The notes beneath the pieces were generated by a model. It searched no databases. It was not told where the DNA came from and saw only the letters and a list, made by a program, of their open reading frames with translations. Position numbers and translations under genes: made by a program. Shown one piece after another: positions 1 through 8,159 of a stretch of DNA of 64,000 nucleotides (its first letter is position 1; the number at the start of each line of letters is the position of its first letter). Source of the DNA: Arthrobacter cavernae (GTDB lineage: Bacteria; Actinomycetota; Actinomycetes; Actinomycetales; Micrococcaceae). The stretch covers positions 1 through 64,000 of the forward strand of contig NZ_JAFNLL010000007.1 in the NCBI RefSeq assembly GCF_017368795.1. Direction: 5' to 3'.

Positions 1-188
1 GTGCGCTCAAATCATGGCTTGGAGGAATACATGCAGAGCGCCACGCTGAGCTCCCAATGATTGTAGGCAGCTATGTGGGTTGCGACACAAATGGTTACAT
101 CCAGCCGGGCCGTGCGGTAGTGGCAATCCGGCGGCAACAAGCCAACGGAGAAGCGCCCGGCCGGCATGGGCGGGGCGCTTGCGAACCG
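1..188. other. left-edge stretch, no gene recognised
   Basis: No reading frame here resembles a protein I recognise. A short plus-strand frame is open from base 1 to a TGA at 58-60 and could be the last codons of a gene running in from the left, but it is too short to judge. The only structure is an 8-bp inverted repeat (151-158 with 173-180) that may terminate the minus-strand gene ending at 189. Confidence 0.3.
151..180 (-). terminator. possible terminator of the small PspC gene
   Basis: AAGCGCCC at 151-158 is complementary to GGGCGCTT at 173-180, with a GC-rich 14-nt loop. It lies just past the stop of the minus-strand gene. There is no clear U-tract, so the call is weak. Confidence 0.35.
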
Positions 189-434
189 TCAGGACCTGCC
201 GGACAGGAGCGCCTCGAGCTGGATTTTGTTGTTCTGGTCCGGAAGAAGCAGCCAGGCAGCCACATAGACCACGAAGGCCGGGCCGGGCAGGAGGCAGAAC
301 AGCAGGTACGCCACCCGGACGTAGGCCACGTCCACCTTGAGTTTGGCGGCGATTCCGCCGCACACCCCGCCCAGCCAACGCTGCGGTCCGCGCTTCAGGC
401 CGAAGCCCCTGACGATGCTGAAGAACTTGTCCAT
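189..434 (-). CDS. small PspC domain membrane protein
   Basis: This 81-residue protein is essentially a lone PspC domain. A short basic start is followed by RWLGGVCGGIAAKLKVD, the signature block of the family, then one hydrophobic segment (about residues 40-62) ending in AAWLLLPD. PspC domains are inner-membrane sensors or modulators of envelope stress. The ATG at 434 is preceded by an AGGGAAGG Shine-Dalgarno sequence. It is the last gene of a three-gene minus-strand set with two larger membrane proteins, divergent from a PspC-domain kinase and a response regulator, so a role in the same stress circuit is the likeliest reading. Family assignment is secure; the specific function is inferred. 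Confidence 0.8.
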   Translation of the reverse strand: MDKFFSIVRGFGLKRGPQRWLGGVCGGIAAKLKVDVAYVRVAYLLFCLLPGPAFVVYVAAWLLLPDQNNKIQLEALLSGRS

Positions 435-465
435 GGTTACAGCCTTCCCTGTCCTGGCTGCTTTG

Positions 466-867
466 TCACTTGATGCCAGCAGTGCCAGCCGGTTTGTTGC
501 CGCTCCGGGCGCTGTTCTTGGACCGCGCCGAGAGCAGGCCGCCGATCACCAGGGCGGCACCTGCGCCCAGCATCAGCCCGATCAACACGTACGTGCCGTT
601 GAGGGCCACCACGCCGAGCTTCGAAATGATGATGAGGGTGGCGAGGGCCAGGATGACCAGCCCCCAGACCACCGTCCCGATGCGGGCCTGCGACGGTACC
701 GCCTGAGCGGCATCGGCTCCTGAATCCGTTCCCGGCGTGTACTGCGTTCCCCACTGGTTTGGGAAGACCGTGGGCTCCAGCGGCGGCGTCAGCGGGATCT
801 GTTCCAGGCGTGGTGCCGCAAGGCGTTCCGTGGGCTCCTGTGCGGGAGTCGGTTCCTGCGTGCTCAT
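466..867 (-). CDS. two-TM membrane protein of the PspC/Lia-like operon
   Basis: The protein is 133 residues. The N-terminal half is Pro/Gln/Thr-rich and probably cytoplasmic and disordered. The C-terminal half holds two hydrophobic helices (about residues 63-82 and 88-108) and a basic tail. I chose the ATG at 867 because AAGGAAA precedes it at normal spacing; an in-frame start at 909 would overlap the upstream gene. The start lies one base after the upstream stop, which implies translational coupling. I recognise no specific domain. It resembles the small two-helix proteins that accompany PspC/LiaF-like genes in Micrococcales, and function is unknown. Confidence 0.7.
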   Translation of the reverse strand: MSTQEPTPAQEPTERLAAPRLEQIPLTPPLEPTVFPNQWGTQYTPGTDSGADAAQAVPSQARIGTVVWGLVILALATLIIISKLGVVALNGTYVLIGLMLGAGAALVIGGLLSARSKNSARSGNKPAGTAGIK

Positions 868-868
868 G

Positions 869-2344
869 TCAGTTTCCTTTCTGGATGGTGACGTTGCTGA
901 AGGTGGCATCGACCTTGACGATCAGCTTGGCGCCGGGCTTGTCGGTGTTGTAGCTGCTGGTGCTGTTGTCCGAGCGACCAAAGTCCTGCGAGCCGTCGCC
1001 GTGGAGGTTTCCGAAGGTCACGTCGGCCCGGACCTCCACAGGCACGTTGGCGGGGATAACCACGGTGAGGTTGCTGGCGGTGGCGTCCACCGGGACCACC
1101 ACGTCAACGGCCAGCGGGGGAGTGATTCCCAGTTGGCGCAGGTCAACCGTGCCCTTGCCGCCGGTGATGTCGAAACCGTCACGTGCCTGCTCGATGCTGA
1201 TGGGCGTCCAGTCGGCGTCGCGCATCGTGAAGCGGTCTCCGTTGGGGACCACGTTGAAGATGCCGCCGATGATCAAGGCAACCACGGCCAGGAATCCCAT
1301 GAATCCCGAGGTGCGTCCGCGGAGGCCGGCCACCAGGACGCCCAGGCCAAGGACCGCGGCACCTGCCGCCCAGACCACCGCATTGGCGGCGTTCCCGAGG
1401 TGGATGACGTTGCCGGCGTCGAGTGCCTTGAGCGTCCCTCCTGCCAGCAGCGCCGAACCGGCGGACACCGCTACCATCGCGGCTCCCGGGCCGGGCCGCC
1501 TGGCATGCGGCGGGCGGCTGTGGGGCGGGGTCGGAACCGAAGGGATCGGGGGGCCGGAAGGATTGCCGGGACCGCCGGAACCGTAGGAGCCAGAACCGTA
1601 AGGTCCGGCGCCGTAGGAGCCGGAGCCGTAGGGGCCCGACGGCGGTGCCGCACCATAGACGGGCAGGCCGCCTTCGTAGGAGGTGCCGTTGCCCGGGCCG
1701 GCGGATCCGCTCTGCGGACCCGTGGCGGTTGCGGCCGCAAACTGCTGTGCGCCCATGTTTCGTGCTCCGTTCCGCGCCTTGTTGCGCTGGACGAGGAAGT
1801 AGATCAGGTAGAAGATGCCGCCCACCCAGAACAGGGTCCAGAACAGCCCGGGCAGGCCGTTCCAGCCCCAGCCCCAGAAGCCGCGGCCCAGGCCCGGAAG
1901 CCCGATGACGGTGGTGATGACGGCGCCGGTCATGCCACCGGTCCAGCGGCCCGCTCCGGCCTCCTGGACGTGGATGCGGCCGTCGGGTTCGGGCAGGAGC
2001 GCCCAGGCAATGCCGTAGAGCAGCACGCCGACACCGGCGAACAGGGCGAGGACGATGAAGATTCCCCGCACGATCAGGGGATCGATGCCGAAGCGGTGCG
2101 CGATGCCGCTGGCCACGCCGCCCACCCACCGGTCCTGGCCGCGGCTGATGCCCTGGCTGCGGATCCAGTCGAAGAAGTTCTGCGGTGCTGCGGGCTGGAA
2201 GGGCGGGACGGGGCCGGGCGGGACGGGACCCGGCTGGGATGGTCCGGGGGGAGTGGTTCCCGGGGCCGGCCGGGCGGGTTCCTCCGGTCCGCCGGCGTCT
2301 CCGGGCCGTCCGGATTCTTCTGGGTTCATGCTGTTCGGGTTCAT
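869..2344 (-). CDS. PspC domain / LiaF-like membrane protein
   Basis: The protein has about 491 residues. A Pro/Gly-rich N-terminus leads into a PspC domain (block WVGGVASGIAHRFGID, then a TM ending WALLPEPD, roughly residues 60-125). Two further hydrophobic stretches follow, then a Gly/Ser/Tyr/Pro-rich linker with SYGSG-type repeats and more TM helices. The C-terminal ~110 residues are a beta-rich domain with VPVEVRADVTFGNL and ATFSNVTI, typical of LiaF-type ('toast-rack') C-termini. LiaF-type proteins restrain a partner histidine kinase until envelope stress occurs, and the divergent PspC kinase/LuxR regulator pair fits that. The start at 2344 has AGGATCGA upstream; an ATG at 2329 is an alternative. 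Confidence 0.8.
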   Translation of the reverse strand: MNPNSMNPEESGRPGDAGGPEEPARPAPGTTPPGPSQPGPVPPGPVPPFQPAAPQNFFDWIRSQGISRGQDRWVGGVASGIAHRFGIDPLIVRGIFIVLALFAGVGVLLYGIAWALLPEPDGRIHVQEAGAGRWTGGMTGAVITTVIGLPGLGRGFWGWGWNGLPGLFWTLFWVGGIFYLIYFLVQRNKARNGARNMGAQQFAAATATGPQSGSAGPGNGTSYEGGLPVYGAAPPSGPYGSGSYGAGPYGSGSYGSGGPGNPSGPPIPSVPTPPHSRPPHARRPGPGAAMVAVSAGSALLAGGTLKALDAGNVIHLGNAANAVVWAAGAAVLGLGVLVAGLRGRTSGFMGFLAVVALIIGGIFNVVPNGDRFTMRDADWTPISIEQARDGFDITGGKGTVDLRQLGITPPLAVDVVVPVDATASNLTVVIPANVPVEVRADVTFGNLHGDGSQDFGRSDNSTSSYNTDKPGAKLIVKVDATFSNVTIQKGN

Positions 2345-2389
2345 ACTTCGATCCTGCCGTTCCTGCCCCTCGGCCTCTACTGGGGGATA

Positions 2390-2448
2390 CCCTGAACGAT
2401 CCCTGAGAGACCCCGAAGTACCGGGTTTTCGGGTCCGGGGAACCCTGA
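2390..2448. promoter_or_regulatory. divergent control region with CCCTGA repeats
   Basis: Between the minus-strand PspC operon and the plus-strand kinase, CCCTGA occurs at 2390-2395, 2401-2406 and 2443-2448. The first two copies are 11 bp apart, one helical turn. A near-palindrome (GACCCCGAA at 2409-2417, TTCGGGTC at 2428-2435) lies between copies two and three. This resembles a binding site for a dimeric response regulator. Assignment to the adjacent LuxR-type regulator is inferred from position only. Confidence 0.4.
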
Positions 2449-2467
2449 TCCGTGTTTGGATGGAACC

Positions 2468-3832
2468 ATGACAACCGCCCTGCAACGCCCGCCGCTGGTC
2501 CGCAGCAGCGACCGCATGATCGCGGGCGTCTGTGCCGGCCTGGCGGACCATCTGGGCTGGCCGGTGAAGTACGTTCGCCTCGGGATGGTGCTTGCTTCGT
2601 TTGCCGGCGGTGCCGGCGTGGCCTTCTATGCGTGGCTGTGGACGATGGTTCCCACCGCAGACGAAAGCGCCCGTCGCAATGCCCGCCGCCCGGCGTCGCC
2701 CATTGCTCCTGCCGTGAGCCTGCCGGCTCCCGTGGTCCGGGAGGCTCCCCGCGGACCACTGCCACTCGGACCACTGCCCGACGGCGGCGCCCCGCCTTTT
2801 GCTGTTCCCGCACCTGCCGTGGCGGCCTGGTTCAGGACCCGCCGCATCCAGTACGGGAAAGAGATCCTGCTGGGTGCGGGGCTGCTCCTCGTCGCGGCGA
2901 TCCTCATCGCCCGGCAGTTCGGCGTCGACGTTCCCCTGGGCACGCTGATCCCGGCAGCCGCAATCCTTGGCGGCGCCGCGATCGCCTGGATGCAGCTGGA
3001 CGAGACCCGCCGGGCCGGCCTGGTGGACAAGACCAAGGCGGACCAGGCCGGCGGCTGGGTCCGCCTGGCCGCGGGACTGGCCCTAGTGGTGGCCGGGGTG
3101 CTGGTGATGGTCTCTGGATCGGGCTCCTGGGAACAGACCTGGCTGGCGCTGTTGGCCTCGGTGGCGGTCCTTGGCGGGGTGGCCCTGGTGCTTCTGCCGT
3201 GGGGCCTGAAGTTCTGGAAGGACCTGGAAACCGAGCGGGCCGGGCGGGTGCGGGAAACGGAGCGGGCCGAGATCGCCGCACACTTGCACGATTCCGTGCT
3301 GCAGACGCTCGCCCTGATCCAGCGCCGGGCGGGCTCCGAACAGGACGTGGTGCGGCTGGCCCGAGCCCAGGAGCGTGAGCTGCGCATCTGGCTGTACCGC
3401 GACGCCGCCAAGGACGCCGGACTCCTCGCGGACCGGATCAAGGCAGCCGCCGCCGAGGTGGAGGACACCCACGGCCATGCGGTGGACGTGGTCACCGTGG
3501 GCGATGCCGCCATGACGGAGCGGCACGAGGCCCTTGTCCAGGCGGCCCGTGAGGCCATGCTCAACGCGGCCCGGCACGGCGGCGGAACGGTGTCCGTCTA
3601 TCTGGAAAGCTCGGACGCCGGCAGCGAAATCTTCATCAAGGACCGCGGCCCCGGCTTCGACCCCGACGCCGTCCCCGAGGACCGCCTGGGCGTCCGGGAA
3701 TCCATCATCGGCCGCATGAAACGTCACGGCGGCACCGCCGTCATCGCCAGCAGCCCCGACGGTACCGAGGTACGACTGGGCCTGAAGGCCGCAGACACCG
3801 CAGAGGCACGGATTGGAGAAGAAAAACCATGA
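2468..3832 (+). CDS. PspC-domain sensor histidine kinase (LiaS/DesK-like)
   Basis: A kinase of about 454 residues. An N-terminal PspC domain (MIAGVCAGLADHLGWPVKY, then one TM) is followed by a Pro-rich linker and four TM helices. The HisKA_3 dimerisation block AEIAAHLHDSVLQTLALIQ carries the phospho-accepting His. The HATPase_c domain follows, with AREAMLNAARHGG (N box) and DRGPGFDPD (G1). The PspC module probably senses membrane state, and the kinase should phosphorylate the regulator encoded immediately downstream, whose start overlaps its stop by 4 nt. The ATG at 2468 is preferred; a TTG at 2456 is in frame, and neither has a strong Shine-Dalgarno sequence. Confidence 0.88.
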   Translation: MTTALQRPPLVRSSDRMIAGVCAGLADHLGWPVKYVRLGMVLASFAGGAGVAFYAWLWTMVPTADESARRNARRPASPIAPAVSLPAPVVREAPRGPLPLGPLPDGGAPPFAVPAPAVAAWFRTRRIQYGKEILLGAGLLLVAAILIARQFGVDVPLGTLIPAAAILGGAAIAWMQLDETRRAGLVDKTKADQAGGWVRLAAGLALVVAGVLVMVSGSGSWEQTWLALLASVAVLGGVALVLLPWGLKFWKDLETERAGRVRETERAEIAAHLHDSVLQTLALIQRRAGSEQDVVRLARAQERELRIWLYRDAAKDAGLLADRIKAAAAEVEDTHGHAVDVVTVGDAAMTERHEALVQAAREAMLNAARHGGGTVSVYLESSDAGSEIFIKDRGPGFDPDAVPEDRLGVRESIIGRMKRHGGTAVIASSPDGTEVRLGLKAADTAEARIGEEKP

Positions 3833-4503
3833 ACGGCACACCCGAGGGAACCCCTGAACGTACGGTCCGGGTGGTGATCGTCGACGACCACGCCATCTTC
3901 CGTTCCGGCCTCAAGGCCGATCTCGACGCCCGGATCGACGTGGTGGGCGAGGCCGGCACCGTGGACCAGGCCATCGCGGTGATCGCGGAGGCTCGGCCGG
4001 AGGTGGTGCTGCTGGACGTGCACCTGCCCGGTGGCCTGGGCGGTGGCGGCCGTGAGGTCATCAGCGGCTCGGCAACGTTGCTGGGGAGCACCAGCTTCCT
4101 GGCCCTGAGCGTGTCCGACGCCGCCGAGGACGTGGTGGCCGTGATCCGGGCGGGCGCCCGCGGCTACGTCACCAAGACCATTTCCGGCGCCGAGATCTCC
4201 GACGCCGTCATGCGCGTGGCCGACGGCGACGCCGTGTTCTCGCCGCGGCTGGCGGGCTTCGTGCTGGACGCCTTCGGCACCGCCCCGGCGGACATTGCCG
4301 ACGACGAACTGGACCGGCTCTCCGCCCGCGAGCTGGAAGTCATGCGCCTCATCGCCCGCGGCTACAGCTACAAGGAAGTGGCCAAGGAGCTGTTCATCTC
4401 CATCAAGACCGTGGAAACCCACGTCTCGGCCGTGCTCCGCAAGCTCCAGCTGTCCAGCCGGCACGAGCTCACCAAATGGGCAGCCGAGCGCCGCCTCCTC
4501 TGA
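3829..4503 (+). CDS. NarL/LuxR-family response regulator (LiaR-like)
   Basis: A 224-residue regulator. The receiver domain has the acidic pair D19/D20, the phospho-acceptor D63 in LLDVHLPGG, and the conserved Lys in GYVTKTISG. The C-terminal LuxR-type helix-turn-helix is LSARELEVMRLIARGYSYKE followed by ISIKTVETHVSAVLRKLQ. It overlaps the kinase gene by 4 nt, so the pair is co-translated. It is expected to dimerise on phosphorylation and control the divergent PspC/LiaF-like operon; the CCCTGA repeats at 2390-2448 are a candidate site. An unusual Gly-rich insertion follows the phospho-acceptor (GGLGGGG), a variation seen in this actinobacterial subgroup as far as I know. Confidence 0.88.
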   Translation: MNGTPEGTPERTVRVVIVDDHAIFRSGLKADLDARIDVVGEAGTVDQAIAVIAEARPEVVLLDVHLPGGLGGGGREVISGSATLLGSTSFLALSVSDAAEDVVAVIRAGARGYVTKTISGAEISDAVMRVADGDAVFSPRLAGFVLDAFGTAPADIADDELDRLSARELEVMRLIARGYSYKEVAKELFISIKTVETHVSAVLRKLQLSSRHELTKWAAERRLL

Positions 4504-4552
4504 CGCTCTCTCACCTTTGGTGCCATTTCGCCTGACGCTCTCTCACCTTTGG
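4501..4552. repeat. 20-bp direct repeat after the response regulator
   Basis: TGACGCTCTCTCACCTTTGG occurs at 4501-4520 and again at 4533-4552, identical over 20 bases with a 32-base period. The first copy begins with the stop codon of the response regulator gene. The unit is not obviously a hairpin. Its function is unknown; it may belong to a dispersed intergenic repeat family. Confidence 0.85.
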
Positions 4553-4563
4553 GGGCTTAAACG

Positions 4564-4599
4564 GGAACGCTCCTGCACTTTTTGGTGCAGGAGCGTTCC
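4564..4599. terminator. bidirectional intrinsic terminator
   Basis: A perfect 15-bp stem (GGAACGCTCCTGCAC at 4564-4578 with its complement at 4585-4599) closes the loop TTTTTG. It sits between the convergent response regulator and aminotransferase genes, so it can serve both. U-tracts are poor, as is common in high-GC actinobacteria. Confidence 0.8.
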
Positions 4600-4610
4600 G
4601 GGAAGGCGGG

Positions 4611-5840
4611 TTACTTGGCCTTGCCCAGGAACTCCTGGAGGCGGCGGACGCCCTCGGCCAGGTCTTCGTCGCCCAGGGCGTAGGACAGGCGCACGTAGCC
4701 GGAAGGACCGAAGGCCTCTCCCGGAACAATCGCCACTTCAACCTCGTCGAGGATGAGCGCGGCCAGTTCCGCGGAGGTCGACGGCGTGGCGCTGCCGGCC
4801 GCCGTCGGGAATTCCTTGCCCAGCAGACCGCGGACGTCGGCGTAGACGTAGAAGGCGCCGGTCGGCGTCGGGCATTCAACGCCCTCGATCGCGTTCAGGC
4901 CGGCAACGATCGCCTTGCGGCGGCGGTCGAAGGCGACCTTCATTTCGTCGACGGCGGTCAGCGGGCCGGAAACTGCGGCAGCGGCGGCGACCTGCATGAT
5001 GTTCGAGACGTTCGACGTCGCGTGCGACTGCAGGTTGGTGGCGGCCTTGATGACGTCGGCCGGGCCGATCATCCAGCCCACACGCCAGCCGGTCATGGCG
5101 TACGTCTTGGCCACACCGTTGAGGATGACAACCTTGTCGCCGAGTTCCGGCGCGGCCGTGGCGATGGAGGTGAACTGCACGCCATCGTAGGTGAGGTGCT
5201 CGTAGATCTCGTCCGTGACAACCCACAGGCCCTTGGCCGCGGCCCACTTGCCGATTTCGGCGACCTGCTCCGGGCTGTAGACGGCGCCCGTGGGGTTGGA
5301 CGGGGAGACGAACAGCAGGATCTTGGTCTTGTCCGTGACGGCTGCCTCGAGCTGCTCAACGGTGACCAGGTAGCCCTGCTCCGGGCCGGCGAACACCTCA
5401 ACCGGCACGCCGCCAGCGAGGCGGATGGCCTCCGGGTAGGTGGTCCAGAACGGGGTGGGGATGATGACCTCGTCGCCCGGATCCACCAGCGTGGCGAAGG
5501 TGTTGTATACGGCCTGCTTGCCACCGTTGGTCACCATGACCTGGGAGGCTTCCACCTTGTAGCCGGAGTCGCGGAACGTCTTGTCCGCGATGGCCTGCTT
5601 CAGCTCAGGAAGGCCGGCAGCGGGGGAGTAGCGGTGGTACTTGGGCTGGGCCGCGGCTTCGATGGCGGCCTTGACGATGTAGTCCGGCGTGGGGAAATCG
5701 GGTTCACCGGCACCGAAGCCGATCACCGGACGGCCTGCAGCCTTGAGTGCCTTGGCCTTGGCGTCTACGGCAAGGGTGGCGGATTCGGCGATGGCAGAGA
5801 TTCGCTGTGAAATGCGGGCGGCGGGTATTCCGGCAGACAT
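4611..5840 (-). CDS. pyridoxal-phosphate aminotransferase (aspartate aminotransferase type)
   Basis: A 409-residue class I aminotransferase. The PLP-binding Lys is K245 in [16 protein letters not shown]. The cofactor-site residues N172 (SNPTGAVYS), D200 and Y203 ([13 protein letters not shown]) are present, and a C-terminal GYVRLSYAL carries the substrate carboxylate Arg. The pattern fits the Ib subgroup of aspartate/prephenate aminotransferases, transferring an amino group between aspartate or glutamate and 2-oxo acids. Substrate specificity cannot be read from sequence alone. The gene is monocistronic, convergent with the two-component pair and divergent from tRNA-Trp. The Shine-Dalgarno sequence before ATG 5840 is weak. 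Confidence 0.9.
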   Translation of the reverse strand: MSAGIPAARISQRISAIAESATLAVDAKAKALKAAGRPVIGFGAGEPDFPTPDYIVKAAIEAAAQPKYHRYSPAAGLPELKQAIADKTFRDSGYKVEASQVMVTNGGKQAVYNTFATLVDPGDEVIIPTPFWTTYPEAIRLAGGVPVEVFAGPEQGYLVTVEQLEAAVTDKTKILLFVSPSNPTGAVYSPEQVAEIGKWAAAKGLWVVTDEIYEHLTYDGVQFTSIATAAPELGDKVVILNGVAKTYAMTGWRVGWMIGPADVIKAATNLQSHATSNVSNIMQVAAAAAVSGPLTAVDEMKVAFDRRRKAIVAGLNAIEGVECPTPTGAFYVYADVRGLLGKEFPTAAGSATPSTSAELAALILDEVEVAIVPGEAFGPSGYVRLSYALGDEDLAEGVRRLQEFLGKAK

Positions 5841-5999
5841 TAAAGTACCGTTCTTCGCAGGCAGCTCAGGAGCTGGATGATGGGATTCGACGAGATCTAC
5901 TTTATGCTGTTCTGCGGAGCTCCCGGGCGCCCACGGAAGTTTGTGACAGTTGACTCTGACACGGCTTGTCCGGGGCTGGGGGATCCGAAAACGGGCCGG

Positions 6000-6029
6000 T
6001 TCGACTATCGCGAAATTCTTGCGTAGACT
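6000..6029 (+). promoter_or_regulatory. likely promoter for tRNA-Trp/secE/nusG
   Basis: TTCGAC at 6000-6005 and TAGACT at 6024-6029 are separated by 18 bp. The -10 element is a typical actinobacterial TANNNT box, and the site lies about 65 bp upstream of the mature tRNA. Identified by eye. Confidence 0.5.
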
Positions 6030-6093
6030 GGTTCACCGGTGTTGAAAAACGCCGCAGGCTGAAGTGCGGCCTGAAACATGGATTCACATCCAA

Positions 6094-6166
6094 AGGGTAG
6101 TGGCGCAATTGGTAGCGCAGCGGTCTCCAAAACCGCAGGTTGCAGGTTCGAGTCCTGTCTGCCCTG
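6094..6166 (+). tRNA. tRNA-Trp (anticodon CCA)
   Basis: A 73-nt cloverleaf. The acceptor arm AGGGTAG pairs with CTGCCCT (one G-U), the D-arm contains AATTGGTAG, the anticodon loop is CTCCAAA with CCA as anticodon, and the T-loop is GGTTCGAGTCC. The discriminator is G, as in bacterial tRNA-Trp. No CCA is encoded. tRNA-Trp directly upstream of secE-nusG is a classical arrangement, and the two are probably co-transcribed. Confidence 0.96.
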
Positions 6167-6263
6167 CGCAAGCTGTTCCGGTGGAAACACCGGAACAAGC
6201 GCAGCAACCATGGCTCTAATCAGGGCCGGGTCAACGACGTTTGCATAGGTGAGTGAGGACCAG

Positions 6264-6530
6264 GTGACCGAAACAGCTGCAAGCAGCTCGAAGGGCCGTC
6301 CCGCCAAGAAGTCCGATTCCGGCTTCTTCGCTCGAATTGCACTTTTCGTCCGCCAGGTCATCGGCGAACTGAAGAAGGTCGTCGCCCCGACCCGCAAGGA
6401 ACTGATCAACTACACGCTCGTGGTGCTGGTGTTCGTAGCCATCATGATGCTCATCGTCGCACTTCTGGACCTGGCCTTCGGTACCGGAGCCGGCTGGATC
6501 TTCGGCGGCACTGGCGCTAGGGACAGCTAA
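6264..6530 (+). CDS. secE: preprotein translocase subunit SecE
   Basis: An 88-residue single-span subunit of the SecYEG channel. The N-terminal ~20 residues are Ser/Lys-rich; the conserved amphipathic helix (RQVIGELKKVVAPTRKEL, residues about 30-47) clamps SecY, and the C-terminal TM follows at about 50-72. I prefer the GTG at 6264, which has AGGA a few bases upstream; a GTG at 6249 is in frame but lacks a Shine-Dalgarno sequence. Position between tRNA-Trp and nusG matches the canonical bacterial order. Confidence 0.93.
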   Translation: MTETAASSSKGRPAKKSDSGFFARIALFVRQVIGELKKVVAPTRKELINYTLVVLVFVAIMMLIVALLDLAFGTGAGWIFGGTGARDS

Positions 6531-6645
6531 AGCGGATCGCTCCGCAAACAGCGCGGAAATCCCCGGAAATAAAGGGATTCTGCGGGGTTTGTGGAATTGA
6601 GTCATTTAAATAGGCATGTTAGGCAATGAGGAAGCAGGAGACCAA

Positions 6646-7467
6646 GTGTCTGAGCAGGAGCTCGAGGTAACTGAGACTGAGCTGGATCGGCCCGCTGAAG
6701 GCACGGCCCACGCCACGGCTGACGCCGCGGACGAGTCCGAGGTTGACTCTGCTGCGCCCGAAATTGCAGACGCAGAGGACGAGTCCGACGAGGACGACGC
6801 CGACGACGAATCTGACGAGGACGCTTCCGACGACGACGCACTGGCCGCTGCTGCTGCTGCAGCGCCCGCCGATCCGGCCGAGGAATTCAAGGCCAAGCTG
6901 CGCCGCCAGGACGGTGACTGGTACGTCATCCACTCCTACGCCGGTTACGAAAACCGCGTGAAGGCCAACCTCGAAACCCGCATCCAGACCCTGGACATGG
7001 AAGATTACATCTTCGAAATCCAGGTGCCCATGGAAGAGGTTGTCGAGATCAAGAATGCGCAGCGCAAGGTCATCAACCGCGTGCGCATCCCCGGCTACGT
7101 CCTGGTCCGCATGGACCTGACCGACGCCTCGTGGGGCGCCGTCCGCCACACCCCCGGTGTCACCGGCTTCGTGGGCAACGCCCACAACCCGGTCCCGCTG
7201 CGTCTGGACGAAGTCTTCTCCATGCTCGCCCCGGTCTTCGAAGAAGAGCAGGCCGAGAAGGGCAAGCCGGTCAAGCACGCAGCTGCAGCGGTTGATGTTG
7301 ACTTTGAGGTCGGCGAATCCGTCATCGTCAAGGAGGGTCCGTTCGAGACCCTTCCCGCCACGATCTCCGAGATCAAGGTGGAGTCCCAGACCCTTGTGGT
7401 CCTGGTGTCGATCTTCGAGCGCGAGACCCCGGTTACCCTGGCATTCAACCAGGTCACCAAGATCTAG
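6646..7467 (+). CDS. nusG: transcription termination/antitermination factor NusG
   Basis: A 273-residue NusG. The NGN domain starts at [20 protein letters not shown], which binds the RNA polymerase clamp. A C-terminal KOW domain ([19 protein letters not shown]) contacts Rho or ribosomal protein S10. The first ~80 residues are an extra Asp/Glu/Ala-rich low-complexity segment (runs such as [12 protein letters not shown]) that E. coli NusG lacks but that actinobacterial homologues often carry. The GTG at 6646 follows AGGAG with 5-nt spacing and is preferred over an ATG at 6616 that has no ribosome binding site. Confidence 0.95.
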   Translation: MSEQELEVTETELDRPAEGTAHATADAADESEVDSAAPEIADAEDESDEDDADDESDEDASDDDALAAAAAAAPADPAEEFKAKLRRQDGDWYVIHSYAGYENRVKANLETRIQTLDMEDYIFEIQVPMEEVVEIKNAQRKVINRVRIPGYVLVRMDLTDASWGAVRHTPGVTGFVGNAHNPVPLRLDEVFSMLAPVFEEEQAEKGKPVKHAAAAVDVDFEVGESVIVKEGPFETLPATISEIKVESQTLVVLVSIFERETPVTLAFNQVTKI

Positions 7468-7596
7468 TTGATCCGAAAACTTCGCCCCGGTTCTGCCTGC
7501 TTAGCAGGACTGGAGCGGCCGGCCGCCTCGCCATGGCGGCCAAAAACCTGAGGCACGCTCCTGTGCCGCAGGAAGCTATTGAGAGAAGGACCTACA

Positions 7597-8028
7597 TTGG
7601 CTCCCAAGAAGAAGGTCACCGGCCTCATCAAGCTGCAGATCCAGGCAGGTGCCGCTAACCCGGCTCCGCCGATCGGTCCTGCGCTTGGCCAGCACGGTGT
7701 CAACATCATGGAATTCTGCAAGGCGTACAACGCTGCAACGGAAGCCCAGCGCGGAAACGTTATCCCGGTTGAAATCACGGTCTACGAAGACCGTTCCTTC
7801 ACCTTCATCACCAAGACCCCGCCGGCTGCAGAGCTCATCAAGAAGGCTGCAGGCGTCGCCAAGGGTTCGGCTACCCCGCACACCGTCAAGGTTGCCAAGC
7901 TGACCCAGGCCCAGGTCAACGAGATCGCCACCACCAAGATGGAAGACCTCAACGCCACGAGCCTCGAAGGCGCTGCCAAGATCATCGCCGGTACCGCCCG
8001 CTCCATGGGCATCACCGTAGAAGGCTAA
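7597..8028 (+). CDS. rplK: 50S ribosomal protein L11
   Basis: A 143-residue L11, the normal family length. The N-terminal domain has the proline-rich [16 protein letters not shown] block (thiopeptide site with 23S rRNA), and the C-terminal RNA-binding domain ends with [11 protein letters not shown]11 forms the base of the GTPase-associated centre and is needed for RelA-type stringent signalling. The start is a TTG at 7597 with GAAGGA six bases upstream, which matches the expected N-terminus APKKKV. It is followed by rplA. Confidence 0.96.
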
Positions 8029-8159
8029 TAACAGCCTTCCACCGCCGGGCAACCGGCAAACAGAATCATTGAAATGTCGCAGGATCCTTGCCGGATCCTC
8101 GACTGTGGCAGGGCCCGCGCGGTCCGCAGACCACAACTGCACAAGGAGAAGTAAGCAGC

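Noticed and set aside
737..2395. 552-codon plus-strand open frame opposite the LiaF-like gene
   Set aside because: The minus-strand frame has PspC and TM domains, whereas the plus-strand frame is Gly/Arg/Asp-rich without domains.
4759..5880. Plus-strand frames opposite the aminotransferase
   Set aside because: They mirror the minus-strand gene and lack a ribosome binding site or a known fold.
6531..6645. Terminator between secE and nusG
   Set aside because: AATCCC/GGGATT and CCCCG/CGGGG pairs exist but are short and imperfect, and the genes are normally co-transcribed.
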